Of a DNA stretch of 47,213 nucleotides, positions 16,280 to 25,183 are shown piece after piece. The notes under the pieces were generated by a model that saw only the letters and a list, made by a program, of their open reading frames with translations, did not search any database and was not told the origin of the DNA. Source of the stretch: JAVBMU01 sp031551755 (GTDB lineage Bacteria > Actinomycetota > Actinomycetes > Actinomycetales > Cellulomonadaceae). Each line of letters starts with the position of its first letter. Within the stretch, counting starts at the first letter, position 1. A program made the translations under genes and the position numbers. Location of the stretch: contig JAVBNE010000060.1 in the NCBI GenBank assembly GCA_031551755.1, positions 1-47,213 on the forward strand, read 5' to 3'.

Positions 16280-16895
16280 GTGTCGCTCCATTCTTGTCGT
16301 CAGTAGTCGGCTTAACCCAGCCGCACGCAATTTGCTTACCAATTGCATCGGAGTACATCAGGCCAGCCTGCACTCCGGAACACCTCGAGTTGTTATTGTG
16401 CCCAACACCCAAAGAGTGCCCTATTTCGTGTGTAGCCACCGCTTCGCGCCTCGCTTGTGTCCAAGTGTATGACGTTTGGTTGTGACTCCACTTGAATACC
16501 GGGTCCTGGGTGAAGTGATCGCTGCCGCAACTATAGTAGGTTACTCCTTGGACCGTGGCCCCAAGGTTTGCGGACGACACCCGAAGGTCGACCTTGCTCG
16601 CACCCAAACTTGTCCCGATATATGTAAAATTCGGTCCTATCGCCGCGCTCCAATACTTCACACCTGCTTGCTTGGTAGCGTCGCTCTCAGACTTGGTGAC
16701 GGAGGAATCGATCCCAATCCCGAGGCCATCGGGCGAATTTCTTGGATCGTAGCGACACCCCTTGCCGATGAGACTGTATGCATCAGCTGGGGGGGTGGCG
16801 ATCGCCAGCACGCTCATCGTAAGCGTTAGCACCGCACAAACACCCGCGAAGACCGGCCGACGTCTGGGCCTGGGGCTTGCGTGTTTTTTTTGCAA
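16260..16895 (-). CDS. Secreted matrixin-like zinc metalloprotease
   Basis: A 211-residue protein with a signal peptide (RPVFAGVCAVLTLTMSVLAI, AxA-type end PPADA near residue 39). The metzincin zinc motif HEIGHSLGVGH is at residues 156-166 (His 156, 160, 166; catalytic Glu 157), followed by the Met-turn GLMY at 178-181. KYWSAAIG and VDLRVSSAN fit the matrixin/M10-like fold before it. Four cysteines outside the signal suggest disulfides. The start is an unusual TTG (16895) with GGAGG 5 nt upstream; the frame continues upstream to 17309, but that part has no signal peptide. Followed by an overlapping lipoprotein gene. Confidence 0.8.
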   Translation of the reverse strand: MQKKHASPRPRRRPVFAGVCAVLTLTMSVLAIATPPADAYSLIGKGCRYDPRNSPDGLGIGIDSSVTKSESDATKQAGVKYWSAAIGPNFTYIGTSLGASKVDLRVSSANLGATVQGVTYYSCGSDHFTQDPVFKWSHNQTSYTWTQARREAVATHEIGHSLGVGHNNNSRCSGVQAGLMYSDAIGKQIACGWVKPTTDDKNGATRANNGK

Positions 16896-16945
16896 AATTC
16901 CTCCCTCGTTGGAGTTGTTGAAGGACTGTACCCCAACGAAAGGCT

Positions 16946-17195
16946 TTAGTACAAGATCCGCGCTAAAGGATACTTGTGAGGTTCGACCAGGACCCACACA
17001 GCGGTTGTTTCTGCAGCGCAACAGATCCACGCCTCGCGGACCTGATGCACCGTCAACCCTCCCGGAGGCCACGGCAATCGCGCGATATAAACGACAGACT
17101 CCGGCGACGTGGTCAGCCAATAGCAGCGGGGACACGTCCGGAACCGGAGCCCATCGTTCAGGTGCACTGTCGCTGTCGTCAGGCTGGTCAGCCAT
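16946..17195 (-). pseudogene. Possible frameshifted short gene upstream of the metalloprotease
   Basis: An ATG at 17195 with AAGGGGACGG about 5-8 nt upstream opens MADQPDDSDSAPERWAPVPD and reads plausibly to about residue 33 (LLLADHVAGV). From there the adjacent frame looks more gene-like (VVYIARLPWPPGGLTVHQVR, ending KYPLARILY at 16946). A single-base shift near 17095 would join them into a protein of about 82 residues. I recognise no family. Without the shift, the first frame runs on into the metalloprotease gene. This may be decay, a sequencing error or chance. Confidence 0.3.
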
Positions 17196-17248
17196 CAGGC
17201 CGTCCCCTTCGTTGTCCGGGTCACCGTGCCCAGCACACTGCCACCACG

Positions 17249-17278
17249 CCCATGTGGACACCCATGTGGACACCCGTG
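17249..17278. repeat. 12-bp tandem repeat (cccatgtggaca)
   Basis: Two perfect copies of cccatgtggaca followed by a half copy (cccgtg). It lies in the non-coding stretch between the accessory genes and ftsY. No function is evident; it is too short for a CRISPR array. Confidence 0.7.
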
Positions 17279-17355
17279 CGGCGCACCCCATCTTCCCAAC
17301 CCCGGGCATGTCCCCGCATAGGTGCCATCGCGTGGGTTCTTAGCGCTCGCTGGTA

Positions 17356-17516
17356 CGTCGGTCCTACCCCAGCAACCCGTCGACGAACGCCGCCGGGTCG
17401 AAGGGCGCCAGATCATCCGGCCCCTCACCAAGCCCCACCAGCTTCACCGGCACACCCAGCTCCCGTTGCACGGCCACGACGATCCCTCCGCGCGCAGTGC
17501 CGTCGAGCTTCGTCAG
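17356..17516. repeat. Direct repeat: ftsY 3' end, partner of 15292-15452
   Basis: This 161-bp segment covers the end of intact ftsY and 8 nt past its stop. It is repeated in the same orientation about 2.06 kb to the left with two visible mismatches. The pair encloses the lipoprotein and metalloprotease genes. Confidence 0.9.
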
Positions 17517-18548
17517 GACGATTCCGGTGACTCCAGCGACCTCGCCGAAGACCCGAGCCTGCGTCAACCCGTTCTGACCGGTGGTCGCGTCGAGCACCAA
17601 AAGCACCTCCGACAGCGGCGCCTCCTTGGTGATTACGCGCCGGATCTTGCCCAGCTCGTCCATGAGGCCCTGCTTGTTCTGCAGGCGCCCGGCCGTGTCG
17701 ACGAGGACTACATCCGCGCCCTCGACCCGACCACGACGCACGGCGTCGAAGGCCACCGCCGCCGGGTCCGCGCCGTCGCGATCCGCACGCACCGTGTGCA
17801 CCCCGACCCGCGAGCCCCAGGTCTGCAACTGGTCGGCAGCGGCCGCGCGGAAAGTGTCGGCAGCGCCCAGCACCACGGACTTGCCCTCGGCCACGAGCAC
17901 GCGCGCCAACTTGCCGACCGTCGTGGTCTTGCCCGTCCCGTTGACGCCCACCACCAACACCACTGCGGGCACCGGAGTGCCGTCCTCCCCAACTCCGGGG
18001 GTCGTCGCCAGACTCCGGTCGAGCTCCGGGTCCACCAGCGTGATCAGCTCCTCGCGGAGCATCTGCCGCACCGCCGCGGGCTCACGCACACCGAGGACAC
18101 GGACCCGGGTCCGCAAAGCCTCGATCAACTCGCTGGCCGGCCCGGTGCCGACGTCGGCCAGCAGCAACGTCTCCTCCAGCTCATCCCAGTCGTCCTCGGT
18201 GAGGTGATCGCGGGACAGTACGGCCAGCAGCCGCGACCCGAATGGCGAACCGGACCGGGCCAGGCGGTCGCGCAGGCGGACGAGTCGTCCCGCCACCGGC
18301 TCCGGACGTTCGACCTCAACGGCCTCCTGCGCGACCTCGGCGTCGTCCTCGACGCCAGCGGGCTTCTCCTCGACCTGGACGTCGCCATCGGTGTCCTCGG
18401 GTGCGCGGGTCTCTGGTGCCCGGGTCTCGGGTGTGCGGCCCACCACCGGCGGTACGTCGGCGCGGCGCTTGAGCCCGATCCCCACCGTGGCGATGATGGC
18501 CACGAGCGCAACAGCAAGAACGATCCATATAAAGACGGGGTTATCCAC
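17364..18548 (-). CDS. ftsY: Signal recognition particle receptor FtsY
   Basis: A 394-residue SRP receptor GTPase. The N-terminus is one membrane helix (FIWIVLAVALVAIIATVGIG), an actinobacterial feature. An acidic linker with a short repeat (PETRAPETRAPED) follows, then the NG domain: LLLADVG, GVNGTGKTTTVGKLA (Walker A), DTFRAAAADQLQTW, DTAGRLQNKQGLMDEL and TKLDGTARGGI. It receives Ffh-bound ribosomes at the membrane. The C-terminus FDPAAFVDGLLG is normal even though its last 50 codons are duplicated downstream. GTG start 18548, 17 nt behind the smc stop, so co-transcription is likely. Confidence 0.97.
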   Translation of the reverse strand: MDNPVFIWIVLAVALVAIIATVGIGLKRRADVPPVVGRTPETRAPETRAPEDTDGDVQVEEKPAGVEDDAEVAQEAVEVERPEPVAGRLVRLRDRLARSGSPFGSRLLAVLSRDHLTEDDWDELEETLLLADVGTGPASELIEALRTRVRVLGVREPAAVRQMLREELITLVDPELDRSLATTPGVGEDGTPVPAVVLVVGVNGTGKTTTVGKLARVLVAEGKSVVLGAADTFRAAAADQLQTWGSRVGVHTVRADRDGADPAAVAFDAVRRGRVEGADVVLVDTAGRLQNKQGLMDELGKIRRVITKEAPLSEVLLVLDATTGQNGLTQARVFGEVAGVTGIVLTKLDGTARGGIVVAVQRELGVPVKLVGLGEGPDDLAPFDPAAFVDGLLG

Positions 18549-18565
18549 CCGGGCAGTCTCTCAGA

Positions 18566-21500
18566 TCAGGCGAGCTGTGCGGCACTGGGAACTGCCGAGT
18601 CGGCGCCGTCGTCCTCACGCAACCGCTGACTGATCACCGTGGAGACCCCATCACCGCGCATCGTCACCCCGTACAGCGCGTCCGCGATCTCCATCGTGCG
18701 CTTCTGGTGGGTGATGACAATGAGCTGGGAGTCTTCCTGCAACTCACGGAAGATCTCGAGGAGCCGGCCCAGGTTCACATCGTCCAGCGCGGCCTCGACC
18801 TCATCCATCACATAGAACGGCGAAGGACGCGCCTTGAAGATGGCCACCAGAAGCGCGACCGCCGTCAGCGACCGCTCCCCGCCCGAGAGCAGGGACAGCC
18901 GCTTGACCTTCTTACCCGCCGGGCGCGCCTCAACCTCGATGCCGGTGGTCAACAGACTGTCCGGCTCGGTGAGCACCAGTTTGCCCTCACCGCCCGGGAA
19001 GACCCGGGCGAAGACGCGCTCGAACTGGACGGCAGTATCCCGGAATGCCTCCCCGAAGATGCGTTCCACGCGCTCGTCGATCTCCCGGACGATCTCCAGC
19101 AAGTCAGCGCGGGACTTCTTCAGGTCGGTGAGTTGATCGGCCAGGAACTTGTGCCGTTCCTCCAGCGCCGCGAACTCCTCCAAGGCGAGCGGGTTGACGC
19201 GACCGAGCCGCCCGAGATCCCGTTCGGCGGCCTTCAGCCGCTTCTCCTGCTGCGCCCGGTCGTAAGGGATGCAGGCTGGTTCCGCCGACTCGTCATCCGA
19301 AGCCGCGGCCACCGGCACCGGCTGGTGCGGTCCAAACTCCTCCACCAGCACGTCCGGGTCCATCCCCAGCTCGACGCTTCGTTCCTGGAGCTGCTCCAAC
19401 CGGACTTGCTGCTGGGTGCGGGCCAGCTCGTCCCGGTGTGCCACGTCGGTCAGATCGCGCAGGGAGCGCGTCAGCTCATCCACCGTCCGCCGGGCCGCGG
19501 CAGTCTGCGTGTCCAGCTCTGCCCGCGCAGCCTCGGCTGCGTCCCGTTCAGCAGCCGCAGCTGCAACCGACTGCTCGATGGCGGCCAGGGCCTCAGTCGC
19601 CAACTCCGCCGCCCCGCGCACCTGTTCGGCCTGCCGAGCGCGCGCCGCCGCCTTCTCCGCAGCTCGGGCACGAGCCTCCCGCTCAGCTTTCGCGGCCCTC
19701 GCCAATGACTCCGAACGACCCGCCAGGGCTCGAGCACGCTCCTCGGCCGTACGCAGCGCAAGCCGCGACTCGGTCTCACGGCCGCGCGCCTCGCTGGCCA
19801 GCGCCGCGAGTCGGTCACGCTCCTCGGATGCCTGGGAAACTGCCTCAGCGGACTGTTCCGGGGTCTCCTCGGCCGTATCGAGTTGAGTCACCAGCTCAGC
19901 CAATCGGGCACGATCATCAGTGACACGTTCTGTCGCCTTGGCCAGGTTCGCACGAACCCGGTCCGCCTCGGCTGCTGCGGACCGGGCTGCCGCCCCCAGG
20001 TGCCCGAGACGTTCGGCAACGGCGGCCAACGCCGCATCCGACTCGTTCAGCCGCTCCAACGTCTGCTCATAGCGCATTTGCGCCTCGGCGGCCGCGGCCC
20101 GAGCACCCACCAAGGCGGCAGCGGTGCGGTCACAGCGGTCGACGGCGTCCTGATGCTGGGCCTTGGCCGTCTCCAGAGCGGACTGCAGGTGGAGCACACT
20201 CGGGGCCGAGGCTGAGCCACCCCAGGCGCGGACCGACCCGAGCAGATCCCCTGTGCGAGTCACCGCGACCAGCTTCGGGTTCTTGGCCACCGTCATCCGG
20301 GCGGTCGCCAAATCGTCTACGACGATGACCCCCGCGAGCAGATCCCGGATCGCCGTGGCCACGGGCGCGGCTGGAGTCACCACATCGGTCGCCCAGACAG
20401 CGCCCGCCGGCGCCGCTCCACCGTTCTCGTCACCACCGTGGGCGGGCCTACCCGTCAAACCCGCGACCAGCAGCCCGGCGCGCCCCGCATCCTCCGTGCG
20501 CAGGTACCGCAGCGCATCCACCGCGAGGTCAAGACCCTCGACGGCGACCGCATCAGCCGCCGGCCCCAGCGCAGCGGCCACCGCGTCCTCATAGCCGGAC
20601 TCGATCGCCAACAGCGCCGCCAACGACCCAATAGTCGGCACGGAGTCGGCCGACAACAGCGCCCCGGCACCGTCCTTGCGGTCGAGGCTCAGCTCAAGCG
20701 CGTCGATCCGGGCACTCCATGTGGCCTGGTCGCGCTCGGCTTCGTGCTCCTGGGCGACCAGATCGTCGACGACGGCCCGGGTTGCGTCGACGGCGCCGAC
20801 CGCCTCCTCATGTTCGGCATCGAGGCCTTCTTCGCCCTCCTCGACGCCGACCACCTCGGTCTCCAGCGCCGCGAACTCGCTGTTCGCGGTCTCGCCGCGA
20901 CGCTCGGCTTCGGTCAACGACTCGCGGAGCCGGCCGATCTCCGCCTCAGCGGCCTCCAAGCGGCTCCGCTGCGCGCCGACCTTACCCGCGAGCCGCGCCA
21001 CACCTTCGCGGCGATCGGCGGCTGACCGCAACAGATTGGCGACCGCACGTTCAGCCGCCGCAGCGGCCTCCTCGGCGTTTTTCCGGGTTGCCTCCGACTC
21101 GGTCAGTGCGGCCCTCGCGGCCTCCACGTCGGCTGCCAACTCCGCCTCAGCGACGCGTGCCCGCTCCGCCTTGGCCTCCAGATCGTCCGGATCAGGCCCG
21201 GTCGCCTGGGGAACCGGCTCCCCCAGATGCCGCAGCCGCTCCTGGGCAACGGCGCCTGTCCCCCGAAACCGCTCGCGCAGCGAGGACAGCCGGTACAGCA
21301 CATCGGCGGCTTCGCCGAAGGCCGGTGCCTGGGCGGCCGCCTCGCGCTCCAGGCGAATGAGCAGGTCGCGGGCAGCGTTCAGTTCATGTTCGGTCTGTTC
21401 GGTCCGAGCCCGCAGTGCTGACTCGTCCGCGAGCTCTTGGGCGAGGGTCGCGGTGAGTTGAGCCAGGTCATCCGCCAACAACCGCGCGGTCGCGTCGCGA

Positions 21501-22165
21501 AGGTCGGCTTGAATCGTGGCCGCTTTGCGGGCGACTTCGGCCTGCCGTCCGAGCGGCCCGAGCTGGCGTCGGATCTCGGTGGTCAGGTCCGCCAGACGCT
21601 GGAGATTGGCCTGCATGGCGTCCAGCTTGCGGAGCGCCTTCTCCTTGCGTTTACGGTGCTTGAGGATGCCCGAGGCCTCTTCGATGAACCCCCGCCGGTC
21701 CTCGGGAGTGGCCCGGAGCACGGCATCAAGTTGCCCCTGCCCGACTATGACGTGCATCTCCCGGCCGAGCCCTGAATCGGACAAAAGGTCCTGGATGTCA
21801 AGGAGGCGACAGGACGAACCGTTGATCGCGTAATCCGAACCACCCGAACGGAACATGGTCCGCGAGATGGTCACTTCCGTGTAATCGATCGGCAGGGCGC
21901 CGTCGGTGTTGTCGATGGTCAACGACACTTCGGCCCGGCCCAACGGCGGACGGCCGGAGGTGCCGGCGAAGATGACATCCTCCATCTTGCCGCCGCGCAG
22001 CGTCTTGGCCCCCTGCTCGCCCATGACCCACGCCAGGGCATCCACGACATTCGACTTGCCCGACCCGTTCGGCCCAACCACGCAGGTGACCCCGGGCTCG
22101 AAGCTCAGCGTCGTCGCCGAGGCAAACGACTTGAAGCCACGAAGCGTGAGGGTCTTGAGGTGCAC
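18566..22165 (-). CDS. smc: Chromosome segregation protein SMC
   Basis: A full-length 1199-residue SMC ATPase for chromosome condensation and segregation. The N-terminal head has GPNGSGKSNVVDALAWVMGE (Walker A, 31-38). Two long Ala/Glu/Arg coiled coils flank a hinge at about residues 500-650 (VPTIGSLAALLAIESGYEDA). The C-terminal head has the signature LSGGERSLTAVALLVAIFKA and Walker B FYVMDEVEAALDD. GTG start at 22165. It precedes ftsY, a common actinobacterial order. The coiled coils are very alanine rich, which creates long shadow reading frames on the other strand. Confidence 0.98.
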   Translation of the reverse strand: MHLKTLTLRGFKSFASATTLSFEPGVTCVVGPNGSGKSNVVDALAWVMGEQGAKTLRGGKMEDVIFAGTSGRPPLGRAEVSLTIDNTDGALPIDYTEVTISRTMFRSGGSDYAINGSSCRLLDIQDLLSDSGLGREMHVIVGQGQLDAVLRATPEDRRGFIEEASGILKHRKRKEKALRKLDAMQANLQRLADLTTEIRRQLGPLGRQAEVARKAATIQADLRDATARLLADDLAQLTATLAQELADESALRARTEQTEHELNAARDLLIRLEREAAAQAPAFGEAADVLYRLSSLRERFRGTGAVAQERLRHLGEPVPQATGPDPDDLEAKAERARVAEAELAADVEAARAALTESEATRKNAEEAAAAAERAVANLLRSAADRREGVARLAGKVGAQRSRLEAAEAEIGRLRESLTEAERRGETANSEFAALETEVVGVEEGEEGLDAEHEEAVGAVDATRAVVDDLVAQEHEAERDQATWSARIDALELSLDRKDGAGALLSADSVPTIGSLAALLAIESGYEDAVAAALGPAADAVAVEGLDLAVDALRYLRTEDAGRAGLLVAGLTGRPAHGGDENGGAAPAGAVWATDVVTPAAPVATAIRDLLAGVIVVDDLATARMTVAKNPKLVAVTRTGDLLGSVRAWGGSASAPSVLHLQSALETAKAQHQDAVDRCDRTAAALVGARAAAAEAQMRYEQTLERLNESDAALAAVAERLGHLGAAARSAAAEADRVRANLAKATERVTDDRARLAELVTQLDTAEETPEQSAEAVSQASEERDRLAALASEARGRETESRLALRTAEERARALAGRSESLARAAKAEREARARAAEKAAARARQAEQVRGAAELATEALAAIEQSVAAAAAERDAAEAARAELDTQTAAARRTVDELTRSLRDLTDVAHRDELARTQQQVRLEQLQERSVELGMDPDVLVEEFGPHQPVPVAAASDDESAEPACIPYDRAQQEKRLKAAERDLGRLGRVNPLALEEFAALEERHKFLADQLTDLKKSRADLLEIVREIDERVERIFGEAFRDTAVQFERVFARVFPGGEGKLVLTEPDSLLTTGIEVEARPAGKKVKRLSLLSGGERSLTAVALLVAIFKARPSPFYVMDEVEAALDDVNLGRLLEIFRELQEDSQLIVITHQKRTMEIADALYGVTMRGDGVSTVISQRLREDDGADSAVPSAAQLA

Positions 22166-22180
22166 GGAGTGAGCCTAATG

Positions 22181-22198
22181 GCAGCCAGGGACGGCTGC
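22181..22198 (-). terminator. Weak hairpin between ndk and smc
   Basis: GCAGCC and GGCTGC form a 6-bp stem around a 6-nt loop in the 79-nt gap between the ndk stop and the smc start. There is no T tract. It could be a weak terminator or chance. Confidence 0.25.
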
Positions 22199-22244
22199 GG
22201 CCCGGGATCGGGTTCTCAGTCGCGTCGCACCGCTCACTTCCCGG

Positions 22245-22688
22245 CTACAGCGCAGGGAACCACAGGCGGATCTCGCGGGCGGCCGACTCCGGCGAATCGG
22301 AACCGTGCACGATGTTCTCCACCATCTCCCGGCCCCAGTCACGGCCGAGGTCGCCCCGAATGGTTCCCGGGGCGGCGGTCGTCGGCTTGGTGGCGCCGGC
22401 CAGGGAACGGAACCCGGCGATGACGTCGGCACCCTGGGCAACAACCGCGAGTACCGGTCCAGAACGCATGAAATCGACCAGGTCACCGAAGAACGGCTTG
22501 TCGCGGTGTTCGGCGTAGTGCTCGCTGAGCAACTCGGCCGAGGCATCGACCATCTGCACGGCTGCGAGGGTGTAGCCCTTGGCCTCGACCCGGCGCAGCA
22601 CCTCACCACACAGTCCCCGGCGAACACCGTCAGGCTTGACCAGGATCAGGGTGCGTTCGGAGTTCCTCGACTCTTCGGTGGCTGTCAT
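22245..22688 (-). CDS. ndk: Nucleoside diphosphate kinase
   Basis: A 147-residue NDK that moves gamma-phosphate between nucleoside di- and triphosphates. It starts MTATEESRNSERTLILVKPD, an N-terminal extension of about 10 residues before the core, and has GVRRGLCGEVLRRVEAKGY. The active-site histidine lies in ENIVHGSDSPESAAREI (about residues 125-128), and the protein ends RLWFPAL. It stands between the DUF4233 gene and smc in the same direction, the customary ileS-folC-DUF4233-ndk order. Confidence 0.97.
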   Translation of the reverse strand: MTATEESRNSERTLILVKPDGVRRGLCGEVLRRVEAKGYTLAAVQMVDASAELLSEHYAEHRDKPFFGDLVDFMRSGPVLAVVAQGADVIAGFRSLAGATKPTTAAPGTIRGDLGRDWGREMVENIVHGSDSPESAAREIRLWFPAL

Positions 22689-22730
22689 GGTCGCGAGCCT
22701 ACCTGCGCGGACAGTCGCCCTTCCAGTGCC

Positions 22731-23237
22731 TCAAGACTCGCTCGGTGCCGTCTCGGGGTGCTCGGCGTCGTAGGCGGCCCGTTCCCGGTCGATCCGCCCC
22801 CCGAGACGCAATGAGATGAACCAGAGGATCGCGAAGACTCCCCCGACGAAGAACATCATCGACACCGCGAATCCTGTCGCGAGCACTGGAAGCTGCACGA
22901 TGGTTCCGGCGAGGTACCCGCCGGGCACCGTCATCAGTCTGCTGAGTACCAGGAGCACGATGACCAGCACTCCCCCGACGGTCCAGATCACCGACGCTGG
23001 CGGCACGGTACCGGACGGCCACATGCTGGGTACGGCCCGCAGCCCGTAGGCGACCAGGGTGGCGAAGAGGACGACGAAGGCCTCCAAGACCAAGGTGGTG
23101 GAGGTGAAGAGCACCCGCGCCGGCTTCTTCGGCCGGATGTCGTCGCCAGGCTGCGGCGCACCGGAAACCCCCCGGCCGGCCACGGGGACGCCATCGCCCG
23201 CCGCCGAGGCGGCGGGCGATGCGTTCGACGAAGTCAC
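22731..23237 (-). CDS. DUF4233 family membrane protein
   Basis: A 168-residue protein with a disordered N-terminal tail of about 45 residues and four membrane helices (FTSTTLVLEAFVVLFATLVA, a second near residues 85-105, then two more to about 150). This matches the DUF4233 proteins that follow folC in many actinobacteria. Their function is unknown. GTG 23237 was chosen, 4 nt after the MFS stop, giving a normal length; the open frame upstream lies within the MFS gene. Here the family neighbour folC is about 4.5 kb away because four genes intervene. Confidence 0.8.
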   Translation of the reverse strand: MTSSNASPAASAAGDGVPVAGRGVSGAPQPGDDIRPKKPARVLFTSTTLVLEAFVVLFATLVAYGLRAVPSMWPSGTVPPASVIWTVGGVLVIVLLVLSRLMTVPGGYLAGTIVQLPVLATGFAVSMMFFVGGVFAILWFISLRLGGRIDRERAAYDAEHPETAPSES

Positions 23238-23241
23238 CGGT

Positions 23242-24990
23242 TCAGGATACCGACGACTGCTGCTTGGCGACGGGTCCGTCCGCATCCTTCGGGTCGGCGG
23301 CAGCGCCCCCCGCGACCTCCGACGCCGCGTCCGCCTCACCGTCGGCGACGACATCCAGCGCCCCAGGCTTGCCCGGGTCGGCGATGGCCTCGCCCCGCGC
23401 GACCATCCCCGCGACGTCCGACAACCGGACCTCACGCAGGAAGAGCGCGAGGACGAAGCCGACCAGGACCAGCGGCACCAAGTACCAGAAGGCCGGAGCC
23501 AGCGCCGACGTGAATGCGTCGACCACGCCTGTGTGCAGAGGGCCGGTCATGGCAGTCACGATCTTCGGAGTCAGCGACTGCGACGGGTCCCCACCCTCCA
23601 GCAGTTGCGGGTGGGCCTGCAGGAAGCCACCGATCTGCTGCTTCCACGGGTCCAGGTTCTCTGTGAGCCGGGTCGTGAAGATGGTGGAGAACAACGCCGT
23701 GCCGACAGCAGCACCGATCTCGCGGAAGAAGTTGTTCGCACTCGTCGCCGTCCCGATCTCATGCGGGTCGACGGCGTTCTGCACGGCCAACACGATGGTC
23801 TGCATCACCAGACCCATACCGAAGCCGAGCACGAAGATCATGGCGCCGAAGAGCCACATCGACATGTCCCCGCTGATCCGGGTCAACCACACCAGGCCCG
23901 CTGCCGTCACCGCGAGCCCGACCACCGGGAACATCTTGTAGCGGCCGGTCTTGGTGATCGCGATACCCGAACCGACGGCGGTCAACATGACACCGGCCAT
24001 CATCGGCAACAACAGGAATCCGGACTCGGTCACGCCGGCACCAGTGGCCATCTGCAAGAAAGTCGGCAGGAAGGCCAGCGCCGAGAACATGCCCATCCCG
24101 AGCACGAGACCGATGAGCGTCGCGATCGAGAAGGTCCGGTTCTTGAAGAGGCGCAGCGGGAGCAACGGCTCTTCAGCGCGCATCTCCACGAAGACGAAGG
24201 CGGCGGCGGAGACAAGAATCAGCACGGCCAGCGCCGGCAACCGCCAGTCCGACCAGTCATAACTCCCACGCCCGGTCAATGAGTTCCAGCTGGTCAACAG
24301 CACCAAGCCGGAGGTAGCGACAACCATCAACACCGACCCGGCGATGTCGATGTGCTTACCCGAACGGTGGGTGGGCAGCTTGAGGGTCACCCAGGCGACC
24401 GCGAGCGCAGCCAGCCCGATGGGCACGTTGATCCAGAACGCCCAGCGCCAACCCGGCCCTTCGGTGAACCAGCCGCCGAGCAGCGGCCCGACGACCGCGG
24501 CGATACCGAAGAGGGCACCCATGGGACCCATGTACTTGCCGCGGTCCTTCGCCGGCACGATGTCCGCGATGATCGCCTGCGACAAGATCATCAGCCCGCC
24601 GCCACCCAGGCCCTGCACTCCGCGCCAGATGACCAACTCCGGGAAGTTGTGGGCGAATCCGGCACCGGCGGAGGCGAGCGTGAACAGCCCGACAGCGATC
24701 AGGAACGGCCAACGCCGCCCCCACATGTCACCGGCCTTGCCGTACAGCGGCATGACGACGGCGATGGCCAGGATGTAGGCCGTGATGACCCAGCCCTGGT
24801 GTTCGAGGCCGTGGAGTTCACCAACGATCGTCGGCATCGCGGTCCCCACGATCGACTGGTCGAGGGACGACAAGAACATGCTCGCCATGAGGGCACCGAA
24901 AATGAGCCACACCGTACGCGGTGTCAACACGACCAGAGGCTTGCCGGTGTCAACGGCCTCGGGGTTCGTCGTGGTGGTAGCTGAGGTCAT
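23242..24990 (-). CDS. MFS multidrug exporter, DHA2 (14-helix) family
   Basis: A 582-residue drug:H+ antiporter-like protein. MASMFLSSLDQSIVGTAMPT is the typical first helix of the EmrB/QacA group, GKAGDMWGRRWPF is motif A, and GTATSANNFFREIGAAVGTA is the late conserved stretch. A C-terminal tail of about 80 residues is Ala/Asp rich. The second ATG (24990) was chosen because AAGGA lies 5 nt upstream. A strong hairpin lies between it and dhaM, so it probably has its own promoter; it is close to the DUF4233 gene downstream (4 nt). Substrate unknown. Confidence 0.85.
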   Translation of the reverse strand: MTSATTTTNPEAVDTGKPLVVLTPRTVWLIFGALMASMFLSSLDQSIVGTAMPTIVGELHGLEHQGWVITAYILAIAVVMPLYGKAGDMWGRRWPFLIAVGLFTLASAGAGFAHNFPELVIWRGVQGLGGGGLMILSQAIIADIVPAKDRGKYMGPMGALFGIAAVVGPLLGGWFTEGPGWRWAFWINVPIGLAALAVAWVTLKLPTHRSGKHIDIAGSVLMVVATSGLVLLTSWNSLTGRGSYDWSDWRLPALAVLILVSAAAFVFVEMRAEEPLLPLRLFKNRTFSIATLIGLVLGMGMFSALAFLPTFLQMATGAGVTESGFLLLPMMAGVMLTAVGSGIAITKTGRYKMFPVVGLAVTAAGLVWLTRISGDMSMWLFGAMIFVLGFGMGLVMQTIVLAVQNAVDPHEIGTATSANNFFREIGAAVGTALFSTIFTTRLTENLDPWKQQIGGFLQAHPQLLEGGDPSQSLTPKIVTAMTGPLHTGVVDAFTSALAPAFWYLVPLVLVGFVLALFLREVRLSDVAGMVARGEAIADPGKPGALDVVADGEADAASEVAGGAAADPKDADGPVAKQQSSVS

Positions 24991-25089
24991 TACCATCCTT
25001 GGTTTGTCAGGGAAAAGGCGTCGGTCGGTAGCCGCGGGTGTGGTCGGGGCACATGACCTGGCCGACGGGCCGTTGACGCACGTACAAAG

Positions 25090-25123
25090 GCGCGCGGATC
25101 GACGACACGTCGACTCCGCGCGC
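25090..25123 (-). terminator. Strong hairpin after dhaM
   Basis: gcgcgcggatcgacg pairs with cgtcgactccgcgcgc around an aca loop: about 15 paired bases with a single bulge. It lies about 60 nt past the dhaM stop and about 100 nt before the MFS start. No T tract follows on the minus strand, as is usual for many actinobacterial terminators. It most likely ends the dhaKLM transcript. Confidence 0.65.
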
Positions 25124-25183
25124 AACCATGGCATCTTGCCGGAGGTGCGCGGCCACCGCAAGGTTTTTGCGGGTGAAAGCCGG

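Noticed and set aside
17249..17278. Possible CRISPR-like repeat
   Set aside because: Only two 12-bp copies without spacers, and no cas genes.
16896..17309. Upstream extension of the metalloprotease to an earlier start in the same frame
   Set aside because: It would bury the signal peptide more than 100 residues inside the protein; the TTG at 16895 has a strong ribosome binding site and gives a normal secreted protein.
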